Source: Pseudonocardia sp. SCN 73-27 | GTDB lineage: Bacteria > Actinomycetota > Actinomycetes > Mycobacteriales > Pseudonocardiaceae | Reading direction: 5' to 3' | Assembly: GCA_001725415.1 (NCBI GenBank) | Contig: MEGH01000005.1 | Coordinates: 561 to 64,560, forward strand | Length of the DNA stretch: 64,000 nt | Part shown: piece after piece, positions 16,888 to 24,139 of the stretch | Layout of the letters: each line of letters begins with the position of its first letter | How positions within the stretch are numbered: position 1 is the first letter of the stretch | Translations under genes and position numbers: made by a program | The notes under the pieces: generated by a model | What the model was told of the DNA's origin: nothing | The model's input: only the letters and a program-made list of their open reading frames with translations | Database searches by the model: none

Positions 16888-18126
16888 GTGAGCGGCGAGC
16901 GGGGGTCCCGTCGCAGCGGGGTCGTCCTGACCGTCGCGACGATCGCGATCGGGCTCGGCAGCATCCCCGGCTTCCTGTTCGGCTACCTCGGCGCGGTGTT
17001 CGAGGACGATCTCGGCATCTCGGAGCCTGCGCTCGGCGTGCTGATCGGGGTGTTCTTCGGGGCGACGGGCCTGGCGTCGACGGTCGGTGGGGCGTGGGCG
17101 GAGCGGCTCGGCGCCCACAAGGCCGTCGGGCTGGACATGCTGGTGGTCGCAGCCGGCCTGCTGCTCGCGGTCCTGGTGCCGACATTCCCGTCGTTGCTGG
17201 TCATGGCCGCTGTCACCGGCGCCGGGTACGCGCTGTCGAACGCCGGCACCAACATGGCGGTCGCGGCGAGCATCGCACCGGCGCGGCACGGGATCGCGAT
17301 GGCCGTCCGCACCGCGGGCGTCCCGGCGGTCGGCGCGATCCAGTCGCTGGTCGGGGTCGCCGCGGCGGCGACGTTCGGGTGGCGGCCCGTCCTCGCGGTC
17401 GTCGTGCCGGTGATCGTCGTCGTCGCCGTGCTGTGTTTCTGGCTGCTGCCCGCCGCGCGCAGCTCCGGTGACCCTGCGGCGGCGGTCGTCGAGGCCCACG
17501 ACCTGGTCGGCGACGGTCCCGGGACACCGCGGCGGGCGCGGCTGCCCGCCGGGTTCGCCTGGTATCCGATCGCGGCGTTCCTGCTGATCGCGGGGACGCA
17601 GCCGATCTACTCGTGGTCGGTGCTCTATCTCGACGAGGTCGGCGGCCTGTCGGTGCCGCTGGCCGGCGCCCTGGCGTCGATCGGGTCGGCGGTCGCCGTC
17701 GTCGCGATGATCGTGCTCGCGGGCCGCTTCGACCGGACGGGCGGCGACCGGGTCCGGCCGGTCGTGCTGCTGACCGCGACGGCGACGATCGGGGTCGCGT
17801 TGCTGTGGCTCGGCATCCTCGCCGGGCCCGTGTCGATGACGGCCGGGCTCGTCCTGGGCGGGCTGGCCCAGCTGACCGCGATCGGCATGATGCACGCGGC
17901 GGTCGTCGCCACGGCGCCGCACCTGGTCGGGCGCGCCTCGGGCGCCACGATGGCCGGCTACTACCTGGGCGCGCTGCTCAGTGCGCCGCTGTTCGGGCTG
18001 TCGGTCGACGCGACCGGCGGCTACGGGCTGGGCTGGGGCGTGAGCGTCGCGCTGGTCGCGGCGAGCGTGCTGTGCTTCGTGCGGTGCCGCAGCGTGACGG
18101 CGCAGGCCACGGCTGCGCGCGCGTGA
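16888..18126 (+). CDS. MFS transporter
   Basis: 412 residues with about 12 predicted membrane helices and a central cytoplasmic loop (about 190-215, DPAAAVVEAHDLVGDG). The loop between helices 2 and 3 contains GGAWAERLGAHKAVGLDM, the position of the MFS GxxxDRxGRR motif in degenerate form. The likely job is uptake or export of the compound processed by the surrounding regulon. It follows the ThuA gene by 6 bp on the same transcript. GTG 16888 is the start; the ribosome site is weak, which fits coupling to the upstream gene. Confidence 0.85.
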   Translation: MSGERGSRRSGVVLTVATIAIGLGSIPGFLFGYLGAVFEDDLGISEPALGVLIGVFFGATGLASTVGGAWAERLGAHKAVGLDMLVVAAGLLLAVLVPTFPSLLVMAAVTGAGYALSNAGTNMAVAASIAPARHGIAMAVRTAGVPAVGAIQSLVGVAAAATFGWRPVLAVVVPVIVVVAVLCFWLLPAARSSGDPAAAVVEAHDLVGDGPGTPRRARLPAGFAWYPIAAFLLIAGTQPIYSWSVLYLDEVGGLSVPLAGALASIGSAVAVVAMIVLAGRFDRTGGDRVRPVVLLTATATIGVALLWLGILAGPVSMTAGLVLGGLAQLTAIGMMHAAVVATAPHLVGRASGATMAGYYLGALLSAPLFGLSVDATGGYGLGWGVSVALVAASVLCFVRCRSVTAQATAARA

Positions 18127-18151
18127 CCTGCCGTCCTCCGCTGCGGTGCCA

Positions 18152-18175
18152 GTAGTCGTCAGAAGCACCACGACG
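18152..18175 (+). promoter_or_regulatory. Operator-like site B, orphan copy
   Basis: TAGTCGTCAGAAGCACCACG followed by ACG matches site A in all but a few positions, but no plus-strand gene follows it. It lies 25 bp after the MFS stop and 113 bp from the end of the TrmB gene (minus). It may mark a deleted gene or regulate an antisense or short transcript. Confidence 0.45.
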
Positions 18176-18287
18176 TCGCCGCGACCCCGACCCGCCGCCC
18201 GACCGTCCCGCCGCACCCTCACGGTCCGCGGCGGGTGCCGGGGCAGCAGTGAGGTCGCGCCGGGTTCGTGACCGCTTCCGGCCGTGG

Positions 18288-19190
18288 CTAGTTCGGCCCG
18301 CGACGCCCGCTGCGCCGCGGTGGCGCCGTCGTCCCCACCGGGCCACGGGCCAGCAACGCGGCCGGGATGCCGTGGTCGGCGCGCAGCCGCCGCAGCGCCG
18401 GGTCGGACGTCCAGAACGACTCGAAGTCCTCCGGCGAGAACTTCTCGGCGATCAGGTGCATCGCGATGTCGTGGCGCACGTACTCGACGGCGACCAGCAC
18501 GACGGCGGGGTCGTCGGTGTAGACGCCCCACGCGTCCCCGTTGACGACACCGCCGATGACGGCCTGCTCCCGGTCGGCTGCGACGACGAGCAGCCGGCAG
18601 CCCAGGTTCTCGAGCGCCACCTCGGGCGTGGAGAAGCGGTGCGGGATCGTGGTGCCGACCGGGTCGGGGTCGTCGCCGAACATGACGACGGAGACGTCGA
18701 CACCCTCGGAGTCGGCCCGGCGCACGACGGGCTTGAGCGGCTCGATCTCGGCCGGCCATCCGGAGAGGAACAGGTCGTCGCGCGCCGCGGCGACGACGTC
18801 CTCCGCGCGGGCGAGCAGCGACTCACGGTCGGACAGGTTGTGCACCAGCCGGACCTGCGGGGGCGACGCCACCTGCGGCAGCGCCTCGCGCAGCGTGTCG
18901 ATGGAGTGGTCGAAGTCGCGGCGCATCCGGTCGAGCAGGGCCGACGGCGGCAGCGAGATGTAGCCGACGCTCGCCTCGCCCGCCCGCACCTCGTAGGCGG
19001 CGCCGCGCCCGACGAGCTTCGCCAGCGTCTCGTACACGGTGCTGCGCGGCACGCCGGAACGCTTCGCGACCTCGTAGCCGTTGAGCGGCGTGCCGGCGGC
19101 GACCAGCGCGACATAGGCCTTGGCCTCGTAACCCGACATCCCGAGGCGCTGCAACTCCTCGATGACGCTCTGCTGGGACATGCGACCCAT
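18288..19190 (-). CDS. TrmB-family transcriptional regulator
   Basis: 300-residue regulator. The N-terminal winged helix has LQRLGMSGYEAKAYVALVAAG and YEVAKRSGVPRSTVYETLAKL, a clear TrmB-type DNA-binding domain. The C-terminal part is the phospholipase-D-like sensor region of TrmB proteins (ARDDLFLSGWPAEIEPL, then RLLVVAADREQAVIGG), where sugars or other effectors bind. The start is ATG 19190 or 19181. It follows the SDR gene by 59 bp on the same strand, so it is probably transcribed from the promoter at site C, which would give autoregulation. It is the only regulator in the 16-33 kb catabolic region and the best candidate to bind sites A-G; that binding is inference. Confidence 0.88.
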   Translation of the reverse strand: MGRMSQQSVIEELQRLGMSGYEAKAYVALVAAGTPLNGYEVAKRSGVPRSTVYETLAKLVGRGAAYEVRAGEASVGYISLPPSALLDRMRRDFDHSIDTLREALPQVASPPQVRLVHNLSDRESLLARAEDVVAAARDDLFLSGWPAEIEPLKPVVRRADSEGVDVSVVMFGDDPDPVGTTIPHRFSTPEVALENLGCRLLVVAADREQAVIGGVVNGDAWGVYTDDPAVVLVAVEYVRHDIAMHLIAEKFSPEDFESFWTSDPALRRLRADHGIPAALLARGPVGTTAPPRRSGRRGPN

Positions 19191-19249
19191 AGTCGCATCC
19201 CGCTGAACAGCGTCGGGACTCCCCCGCCGCTGCTCAGGGCGCGTCGCGC

Positions 19250-20026
19250 CTACTTCACCCCGACCGAGTCGACCGACTTCGGCCGCGGCAGCGACGCGAG
19301 CGCCCCCTTGCTGATGCCGCCGTCGACGGCGATGGTCTGCCCCGAGATGTAGGACGCCTTCTCCGAGCCGAGGAACAGCACGGCGTCGGCGATGTCGTCG
19401 GCCGTGCCGAGGCGGCCCTGCGGCACCCGGCTCTCGCGCAGCCTGCGCACCTCCGGGTCGGCGTTGACGGCGTCGGACATCCCGGCGTTGATGAGGCCGG
19501 GCGCGATGCAGTTGACGCGCACGCCCGCGGGCGACCACTCGATCGCCATGTGTTCGGTGAGCATGACGATGCCGGCCTTGGACGCGGTGTAGGCGCCGGC
19601 GTTGGGGGCCGCGGCGAGCCCGTTGATCGACGCCATGTTGACGATCGCGCCGCCCCCGGCCTCGATCATCCGGGCGGCGACGGCCCGGCCGACGAGGAAC
19701 GTCCCGGTGAGGTTGACCTCGACGGCCGCTCGCCACTCGGCGGCGGCCAGCGTCAGCAGGGGGCCGAAGCGGGCGATGCCGGCGTTGTTGACGAGCAGCG
19801 CGGGCGCCACGGGCAGCTCGGCGACGGCGGCGGCGATCGAGGCCTCGTCGGTGACGTCGACGACCGACGCGACGCACGCGCCGCCCAGGTCGGCGGCGAG
19901 TGCCTCCACCCCGGCGCGGTCCACGTCCCACGCGGCGACGCGGTAGCCCTCCTTGACGGCGTTGCGCGCGATGACGGCACCGATGCCGTTACCCGCGCCG
20001 GTGACCACGGCCCACTCGTTCTTCAC
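19250..20026 (-). CDS. Short-chain dehydrogenase/reductase (SDR)
   Basis: Classical SDR of 258 residues: TGAGNGIG cofactor motif at the N-terminus, D in AAWDVDRAG suggesting NAD preference, NNAG, catalytic Ser in MASING and YTASK with Tyr and Lys, then PGLINAGMSDAV. The C-terminal DGGISKGALASL is typical. It oxidises a secondary alcohol or reduces a ketone; the substrate is unknown. GTG 20026 follows GGAGGT by 6 nt. The promoter TGGACG-N17-TAGCGT with operator site C lies about 50 bp upstream. The TrmB regulator follows on the same strand, so regulator and enzyme probably share a transcript. Confidence 0.9.
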   Translation of the reverse strand: MKNEWAVVTGAGNGIGAVIARNAVKEGYRVAAWDVDRAGVEALAADLGGACVASVVDVTDEASIAAAVAELPVAPALLVNNAGIARFGPLLTLAAAEWRAAVEVNLTGTFLVGRAVAARMIEAGGGAIVNMASINGLAAAPNAGAYTASKAGIVMLTEHMAIEWSPAGVRVNCIAPGLINAGMSDAVNADPEVRRLRESRVPQGRLGTADDIADAVLFLGSEKASYISGQTIAVDGGISKGALASLPRPKSVDSVGVK

Positions 20027-20077
20027 GGCCCGACCTCCGTCGTCGATCGCACTCCGTCGCCCCACCTGACCGGGGTG

Positions 20078-20125
20078 CGGCGTTGGCTTTCTGACGACGC
20101 TAGTGGCGTGGGCGGTCGCCGTCCA
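20078..20125 (-). promoter_or_regulatory. Promoter with operator site C (SDR-TrmB operon)
   Basis: On the minus strand, TGGACG (20125-20120), 17 bp, TAGCGT (20102-20097), then TCGTCAGAAAGCCAACGCCG. The same -35, spacer length and -10 occur at site E (29837-29865), followed by the same kind of operator. The operator would cover the transcription start, which suits repression. Confidence 0.65.
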
Positions 20126-20246
20126 CAACCTCAGGGGTGCCACGAGGTCACAGAGCCGGAGAAACGTCAGGAATCCACCGTCGTGCACCGTTCACGAGGA
20201 CTCCCCGCCGGCCCCGCAGCTGTGCGACACTGGCCACAGGGCGGGA

Positions 20247-20270
20247 CTAGTCGTCAGGCTTCTTACGGCG
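20247..20270 (+). promoter_or_regulatory. Operator site D upstream of amidohydrolase
   Basis: CTAGTCGTCAGGCTTCTTAC followed by GGCG: the left half is identical to site A, the right half diverges. It lies 49 bp before the amidohydrolase start, and site C faces the other way 145 bp to the left, so both arms of this divergent region carry a copy. Confidence 0.5.
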
Positions 20271-20318
20271 GGTCCGCGCCATCCACCACCCAGCTACGAC
20301 GACGTTCCGGGAGGCGCC

Positions 20319-21680
20319 GTGAGCGGCAGCATCCTCATCAGCGGTGGCACGGTCATCGACGGCACGGGCTCCCCCGCCCGCCCCGGCGAGTCGGTCCTGC
20401 TCCGCGACGGGCGCATCACCGCGCTCGGGCAGCAGGCGGTCGACGACGCCGAGACCCACGGCGTCGACGAGCGCATCGACGCGACCGGGCGCACCGTCAT
20501 GCCCGGCCTCATCGACGCGCACACCCACCTCACGTTCGGCGAGCCCACGGGCAACGACGAGCTGTTCAACCATCGCACCGAGGCCTACAGCTCGATGCTC
20601 TCGGCCTACAACGCGCGCAAGGTGCTGCGCGCGGGCGTCACGAGCGTGCTCGACGCCGACTGCCTGTGGAACATCGGCTGCGAGCTGCGCGACGCGATCG
20701 AGGCCGGGATCGTCGAGGGCCCGCGGATGCGCGCCGGCGGCCAGGCCCTGATGACGATGCTCGGCGGCACCGCAGGCCGCATGATCAAGGACGAGGGCCG
20801 CACCGGGTACGCCACCGTCGTCACCGGGCGGGACGTGATGGTCAACGAGATCCGCCGCCAGATCAAGTACGGCGTCGACTGGATCAAGATCATGGTGACG
20901 GGACTGATCCCGTCGATGAAGGGCCCCGAGGTCAAGGTCTGGAACATCGACGAGCTGCGCACCGTCTGCGACACCGCGCACGATCTCAACACCAAGGTCG
21001 TCGCGCACTGCCGCAACTCCGACTCCACCCGCGACGCGGCCCGCGCCGGCGTCGACCTGATCTACCACGCCTCCTACCTCGACGACGAGGCCATCGAGGC
21101 CGTCATCGAGGCCGGCTCGGCGATGTGCCCGACGTTCACGCTGCTGGGCAACCTGGCCGACTACGGCGAGAAGGTCGGCACCGCGCCCGAGCTGCTCGAC
21201 GTCTTCCGCGCCGAGATCGAGGTGACCGCCAAGCAGCTCACCAAGGCCCACGCGGCCGGCGTCAAGTTCCTCACCGGGTCGGAGACGGGCTTCGCCGTCA
21301 CGCCCGTCGGCGAGTGGCACGCCCGTGAGCTGGAGATGTTCGTCGACTACATGGGCATGTCGCCGATGGAGGCCATCGTCGCCGCGACGCGCAACGGCGC
21401 GTTCGCGATGCGCATGGAGGACGACCTCGGCACGCTCGAGCACGGCAAGGTCGCCGACGTCCTGGTCGTCGACGGCGACCCGCTCGCCGACGTTCGCATC
21501 CTGCAGCAGAAGGACAAGATCGTCGAGGTCGTCAAGGCGGGCAAGCGGATCGACCTCACCACCCCGATCCCGGAGCACAAACAGCGGACGTCGGACCAGG
21601 TGCGTTTCCTGGCCGCCTGCCCACTGACCCGGTCCCTGGCGTTCACCGAGGAGCAGCTGGAGCGGATGTCGCATGTCTGA
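20319..21680 (+). CDS. Amidohydrolase-family metal-dependent hydrolase
   Basis: 453 residues, imidazolonepropionase/dihydroorotase-like amidohydrolase with flanking beta-sandwich. It begins ILISGGTVIDGTGSP; the metal motif DAHTH places His at 68 and 70; WIKIMV holds the likely carboxylated lysine; AHCRN and YHASY give two more His ligands. The last ligand, usually Asp, appears in TGSETG, where Glu or Ser stands in its place, so the site may be mononuclear or altered. It would cleave an amide, lactam or cyclic bond. GTG 20319 follows GGGAGG by about 4 nt. It overlaps the next amidohydrolase by 8 bp. Confidence 0.85.
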   Translation: MSGSILISGGTVIDGTGSPARPGESVLLRDGRITALGQQAVDDAETHGVDERIDATGRTVMPGLIDAHTHLTFGEPTGNDELFNHRTEAYSSMLSAYNARKVLRAGVTSVLDADCLWNIGCELRDAIEAGIVEGPRMRAGGQALMTMLGGTAGRMIKDEGRTGYATVVTGRDVMVNEIRRQIKYGVDWIKIMVTGLIPSMKGPEVKVWNIDELRTVCDTAHDLNTKVVAHCRNSDSTRDAARAGVDLIYHASYLDDEAIEAVIEAGSAMCPTFTLLGNLADYGEKVGTAPELLDVFRAEIEVTAKQLTKAHAAGVKFLTGSETGFAVTPVGEWHARELEMFVDYMGMSPMEAIVAATRNGAFAMRMEDDLGTLEHGKVADVLVVDGDPLADVRILQQKDKIVEVVKAGKRIDLTTPIPEHKQRTSDQVRFLAACPLTRSLAFTEEQLERMSHV

Positions 21681-22662
21681 GGCACGAGTGATCGACGTCC
21701 ACGCGCACGCGGTCCTGGAGTTGACCGAAGGCGCTGCGGGCGCAGCCGGCCCCGAGCTCGGCGCCACCGACGACGGCGTGCCGTTCTACCGCGTCGGCGA
21801 CTACCGGCTGATGGGCGTCAGGTACGCCGGGAGCCCGTTCATGGACGTCGACGTCCGGCTCGCCGCGATGGACGCCGCCGGGATCGACCTGCAGGTGTTG
21901 TCCCCCAACCCGATCACGTACTTCAACGACCTCCCCGCCGACGCCGCCACCGACTTCGCGCGCAAGCACAACGACGGGCTCGCCGAGCTCGTCGGCAAGC
22001 ACAAGGGACGCCTGCTCGCGACGGCCCAGCTGCCGGTGCAGGACATCGCCGCCTCGGTGGCCGAGGCCCGCCGTGCCGTGCGCGACCTGGGGATGCCCGG
22101 CGTGTACATCGACACCGACCCGGCCGGGCGCACCCTCGACGACCCCGAGCTCGACCCGCTCTACGAGGCGCTCGTCGACCTGAACGTCCCGCTGTTCGTG
22201 CACCCGTCCCCGCTGGGCAAGAACGGCCCGGCCGACGACCCGCGCCTGCGCCGCTTCGATCTCGACCTGACGTTCGGCTTCGCCTACGAGGAGACGTTGG
22301 CCGTCGCGGCGATCGTCTTCGGCGGGGTGCTCGAGCGCCACCCGGGTCTCGACGTCTGCATCTCCCACGGCGGCGGCGCCGCGGCCTTCGTGTCGGGCCG
22401 GTTCGCCCGTGCCGTCGAGAAGCGTCCGTGGGCGTCGAAGCCCCTGCGCGACAACGGCTTCGACCACTACTACAAGCGCATCTGGTTCGACACCCACGTG
22501 CACGACGAGGATTCTCTGGAGCTTCTCGTCAAGCACGCGGGAACCGAGCGCCTGGTGTTCGGCACCAACTTCGCGGGCTGGGACTCCGGCGCGGGCGAGC
22601 ACCCCGCCGGCGACCTCGGCCCCACCCTGACGGCGAACGCCGCGCGCCTTCTCCGCCTCTGA
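21673..22662 (+). CDS. Amidohydrolase 2 (ACMSD-like) family protein
   Basis: 329-residue TIM-barrel protein of the group that includes aminocarboxymuconate-semialdehyde decarboxylase and ring-cleavage product hydratases. Metal ligands: H10 and H12 (DVHAHA), HPSP and SHGGG in the middle. The C-terminal position normally holding Asp reads FGTNF, so Asn replaces it; this may mean a changed reaction or a weaker metal site. It is translated through an 8-bp overlap with the preceding amidohydrolase (ATGTCTGA), so the two probably act in sequence on one substrate. A 40-bp palindrome ends the operon. Confidence 0.83.
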   Translation: MSEARVIDVHAHAVLELTEGAAGAAGPELGATDDGVPFYRVGDYRLMGVRYAGSPFMDVDVRLAAMDAAGIDLQVLSPNPITYFNDLPADAATDFARKHNDGLAELVGKHKGRLLATAQLPVQDIAASVAEARRAVRDLGMPGVYIDTDPAGRTLDDPELDPLYEALVDLNVPLFVHPSPLGKNGPADDPRLRRFDLDLTFGFAYEETLAVAAIVFGGVLERHPGLDVCISHGGGAAAFVSGRFARAVEKRPWASKPLRDNGFDHYYKRIWFDTHVHDEDSLELLVKHAGTERLVFGTNFAGWDSGAGEHPAGDLGPTLTANAARLLRL

Positions 22663-22667
22663 CGACC

Positions 22668-22709
22668 CGTGAGTGGCGTTATTGGCCATAGCCAATAACG
22701 CCACTCACG
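22668..22709. terminator. 40-bp palindrome, copy 1 (operon end)
   Basis: Arms GTGAGTGGCGTTATTGGC and GCCAATAACGCCACTCAC around CATA, plus one further pair outside. It starts 6 bp after the amidohydrolase stop. It is a probable rho-independent terminator without a T tract, as is common in actinomycetes, and a member of the family described in the findings. Confidence 0.75.
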
Positions 22710-22711
22710 AC

Positions 22712-23012
22712 AGCTGTGCGACCAGGGGCGGCCAGGGCTGCGAAGCGGCAGCAGATGGTTGTCGCCGTCGATCGTCGCGACCTCGGCCTTCGGGCGCCTC
22801 CCTGCCAACCGCGCGACCGGGCGGCACCTCGTCGCGCAGGAAGTACCGGCAGTCCCGCTCGGCCAGTGCGAAGGCGTCCGCCCCGAGTGGGGCGGCGGCG
22901 ACCTCGCGGTGCGCCGGCCCGCACACCGCCAGCTGCAACGCGATCAGCGACGCCGACGAGTGCCCCACGCCCAGCGCGGGAGCGGCGTCGGGTGCTCGCG
23001 GAACCGCCCGCC
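22712..23012 (-). pseudogene. Remnant of an alpha/beta hydrolase gene
   Basis: Minus-strand translation gives GVGHSSASLIALQLAV, matching the nucleophile elbow of alpha/beta hydrolases (usually VGHSSGG-IALQLA), followed by CRYFLRDEVP, which resembles the FLQDEVP segment of the same family. The rest is scrambled. Near 22790 the plausible continuation (EVATIDGDNHLLPL) is in another frame. No start codon or full domain is present and about two thirds of a hydrolase is missing. It abuts the SDR gene on the same strand. I read it as a decayed fragment. Confidence 0.5.
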
Positions 23013-23015
23013 CCG

Positions 23016-23771
23016 TCAGAGCAGCGCCTGGTAGGCCCCGCCGTCGACCGGCACCGAGGCGCCGGTGAGGAATCCCGCCTGCTGGGAGCAGAGGAAGGCG
23101 ACGACGGCGCCGAAGTCGGCCGGGCTGCCGAGGCGGCCGGCAGGGACGTCGGCGAGCGCGCCGTCGAGCGCGGGGCCCTCGGTGCCGTAGACGCCGGTGA
23201 TGCGGTCGGTCTCGTGCAGGCCGGGCTGGACGGAGTTGACGGTGACGCCGTCCGACGCGATCTCCCGGGCCAGGGTGCGCAGGAAGCCGGTCGCGCCGGA
23301 ACGCGCCGTGTTCGACAGCGCCAGGTTCATGTACGGCTGCCGCACACCCAGCGAGGTGATGGCCACGACCCGCCCCCAGCCGCGTTCGCGCATGCCGGGC
23401 GTCGCGGCCAGGCACATCGCGACGACCGCCAGCAGGCTCCGGTCGAGCGCGGCCTGGTAGGCGGCGAGCGGCACCTCGGTGACGATCCCCGGGCCCGGGC
23501 CGGGGCCGTTGACGACGAGGATGTCGACGCCACCCATCCGCTCGGTCGCGCCGTCGACGAACGCCGTCGCGCCCTCGGGTCCGCGCAGGTCGGCGACCAG
23601 CCACTCGGTGCCACCGCCCAGCTTCTCGGCGGCGGCGCGCGCCCGGTCGGCGTCGGAACTGCAGATGGTCACCTTCGCGCCCTCGGCGACGAGCGCCTCC
23701 GCGCTGGCGTAGCCCAGCCCCGTGCTGGCCGCGGCCACGGCCGCCCGTTTCCCCGCGATCCCGAAGTCCAT
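23016..23771 (-). CDS. SDR-family oxidoreductase with a non-canonical active site
   Basis: 251 residues with the SDR fold: AASTGLGYASAEAL at the cofactor turn, VADLRG, and the C-terminal CSQQAGFLTGASVPVDGG. The usual Tyr-x-x-x-Lys is absent. After ITSLGVRQPYMNLALS the helix reads NTARSG, so Tyr and Lys are replaced by Asn/Ser and Arg. The normal NNAG reads VNGPGPG. Several FabG-like paralogues with this SN..R pattern exist; their chemistry is uncertain. ATG 23771 follows GGAGG. The gene is flanked by hairpins on its 5' side and looks like a single-gene transcript. Confidence 0.8.
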   Translation of the reverse strand: MDFGIAGKRAAVAAASTGLGYASAEALVAEGAKVTICSSDADRARAAAEKLGGGTEWLVADLRGPEGATAFVDGATERMGGVDILVVNGPGPGPGIVTEVPLAAYQAALDRSLLAVVAMCLAATPGMRERGWGRVVAITSLGVRQPYMNLALSNTARSGATGFLRTLAREIASDGVTVNSVQPGLHETDRITGVYGTEGPALDGALADVPAGRLGSPADFGAVVAFLCSQQAGFLTGASVPVDGGAYQALL

Positions 23772-23803
23772 GCCCTCATCCTCCCGGGCCGCCCCGCCCC
23801 TGT

Positions 23804-23853
23804 GCAGGAACGACACTCTTCCCGGCCCAGCTGCAGGAAAGTGCCGTTCCTGC
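23804..23853. repeat. Long-loop inverted repeat upstream of SDR
   Basis: GCAGGAACGACACT (23804-23817) and AGTGCCGTTCCTGC (23840-23853) pair in 13 of 14 positions around a 22-nt loop. It lies between the SDR start and copy 2 of the palindrome, so it could be a second terminator for the ferredoxin operon or an SDR operator. Confidence 0.5.
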
Positions 23854-23870
23854 GCCAAGCGCCGCACCCT

Positions 23871-23912
23871 CGTGAGTGGCGTTATTGGCTATGACCAATA
23901 ACGCCACTCACG
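23871..23912. terminator. Palindrome, copy 2 (end of P450-ferredoxin operon)
   Basis: CGTGAGTGGCGTTATTGG and CCAATAACGCCACTCACG around CTATGA. The arms are nearly identical to copy 1, 1.2 kb away. It lies 2 bp beyond the ferredoxin stop on the minus strand. Confidence 0.75.
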
Positions 23913-23914
23913 GG

Positions 23915-24139
23915 TCAGCCCACGTCGATCTCCTCGCCCGACTCCACGTCGGTGACGATCAGCGCGCCGGAGGGGCAGGCGCGAGCGAGGTCGAGGATGC
24001 GTTCGTCGTTCGGCTGCGGGGCGCCGGGGATCATCTCGGCGATCTCGTCGTCGTCGAACCGGAACAGGTCGGGGGCGTCGGCGACGCACTTTCCCGAACT
24101 GATGCAGACCTCGGGGTCGATATCGATCTTGTACGTCAT
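23915..24139 (-). CDS. [3Fe-4S]-type ferredoxin, P450 partner
   Basis: 74-residue acidic ferredoxin. Cys residues in EVCISSGKCV and ACPSGAL give the C-x5-C ... C-P pattern of the P450-associated actinobacterial ferredoxins that carry a 3Fe-4S cluster. It passes electrons to the upstream P450. ATG 24139 overlaps the P450 stop by 4 bp (ATGA), with GGAGGAGG ahead of it. No ferredoxin reductase is encoded in the cluster, so a housekeeping reductase must be used. Confidence 0.9.
   Translation of the reverse strand: MTYKIDIDPEVCISSGKCVADAPDLFRFDDDEIAEMIPGAPQPNDERILDLARACPSGALIVTDVESGEEIDVG

Noticed and set aside
16159-18759. Long minus-strand frame across the ThuA and MFS genes
   Set aside because: Only its last part coincides with the TrmB region and in the wrong frame; the rest is low-complexity Arg/Gly/Asp sequence.
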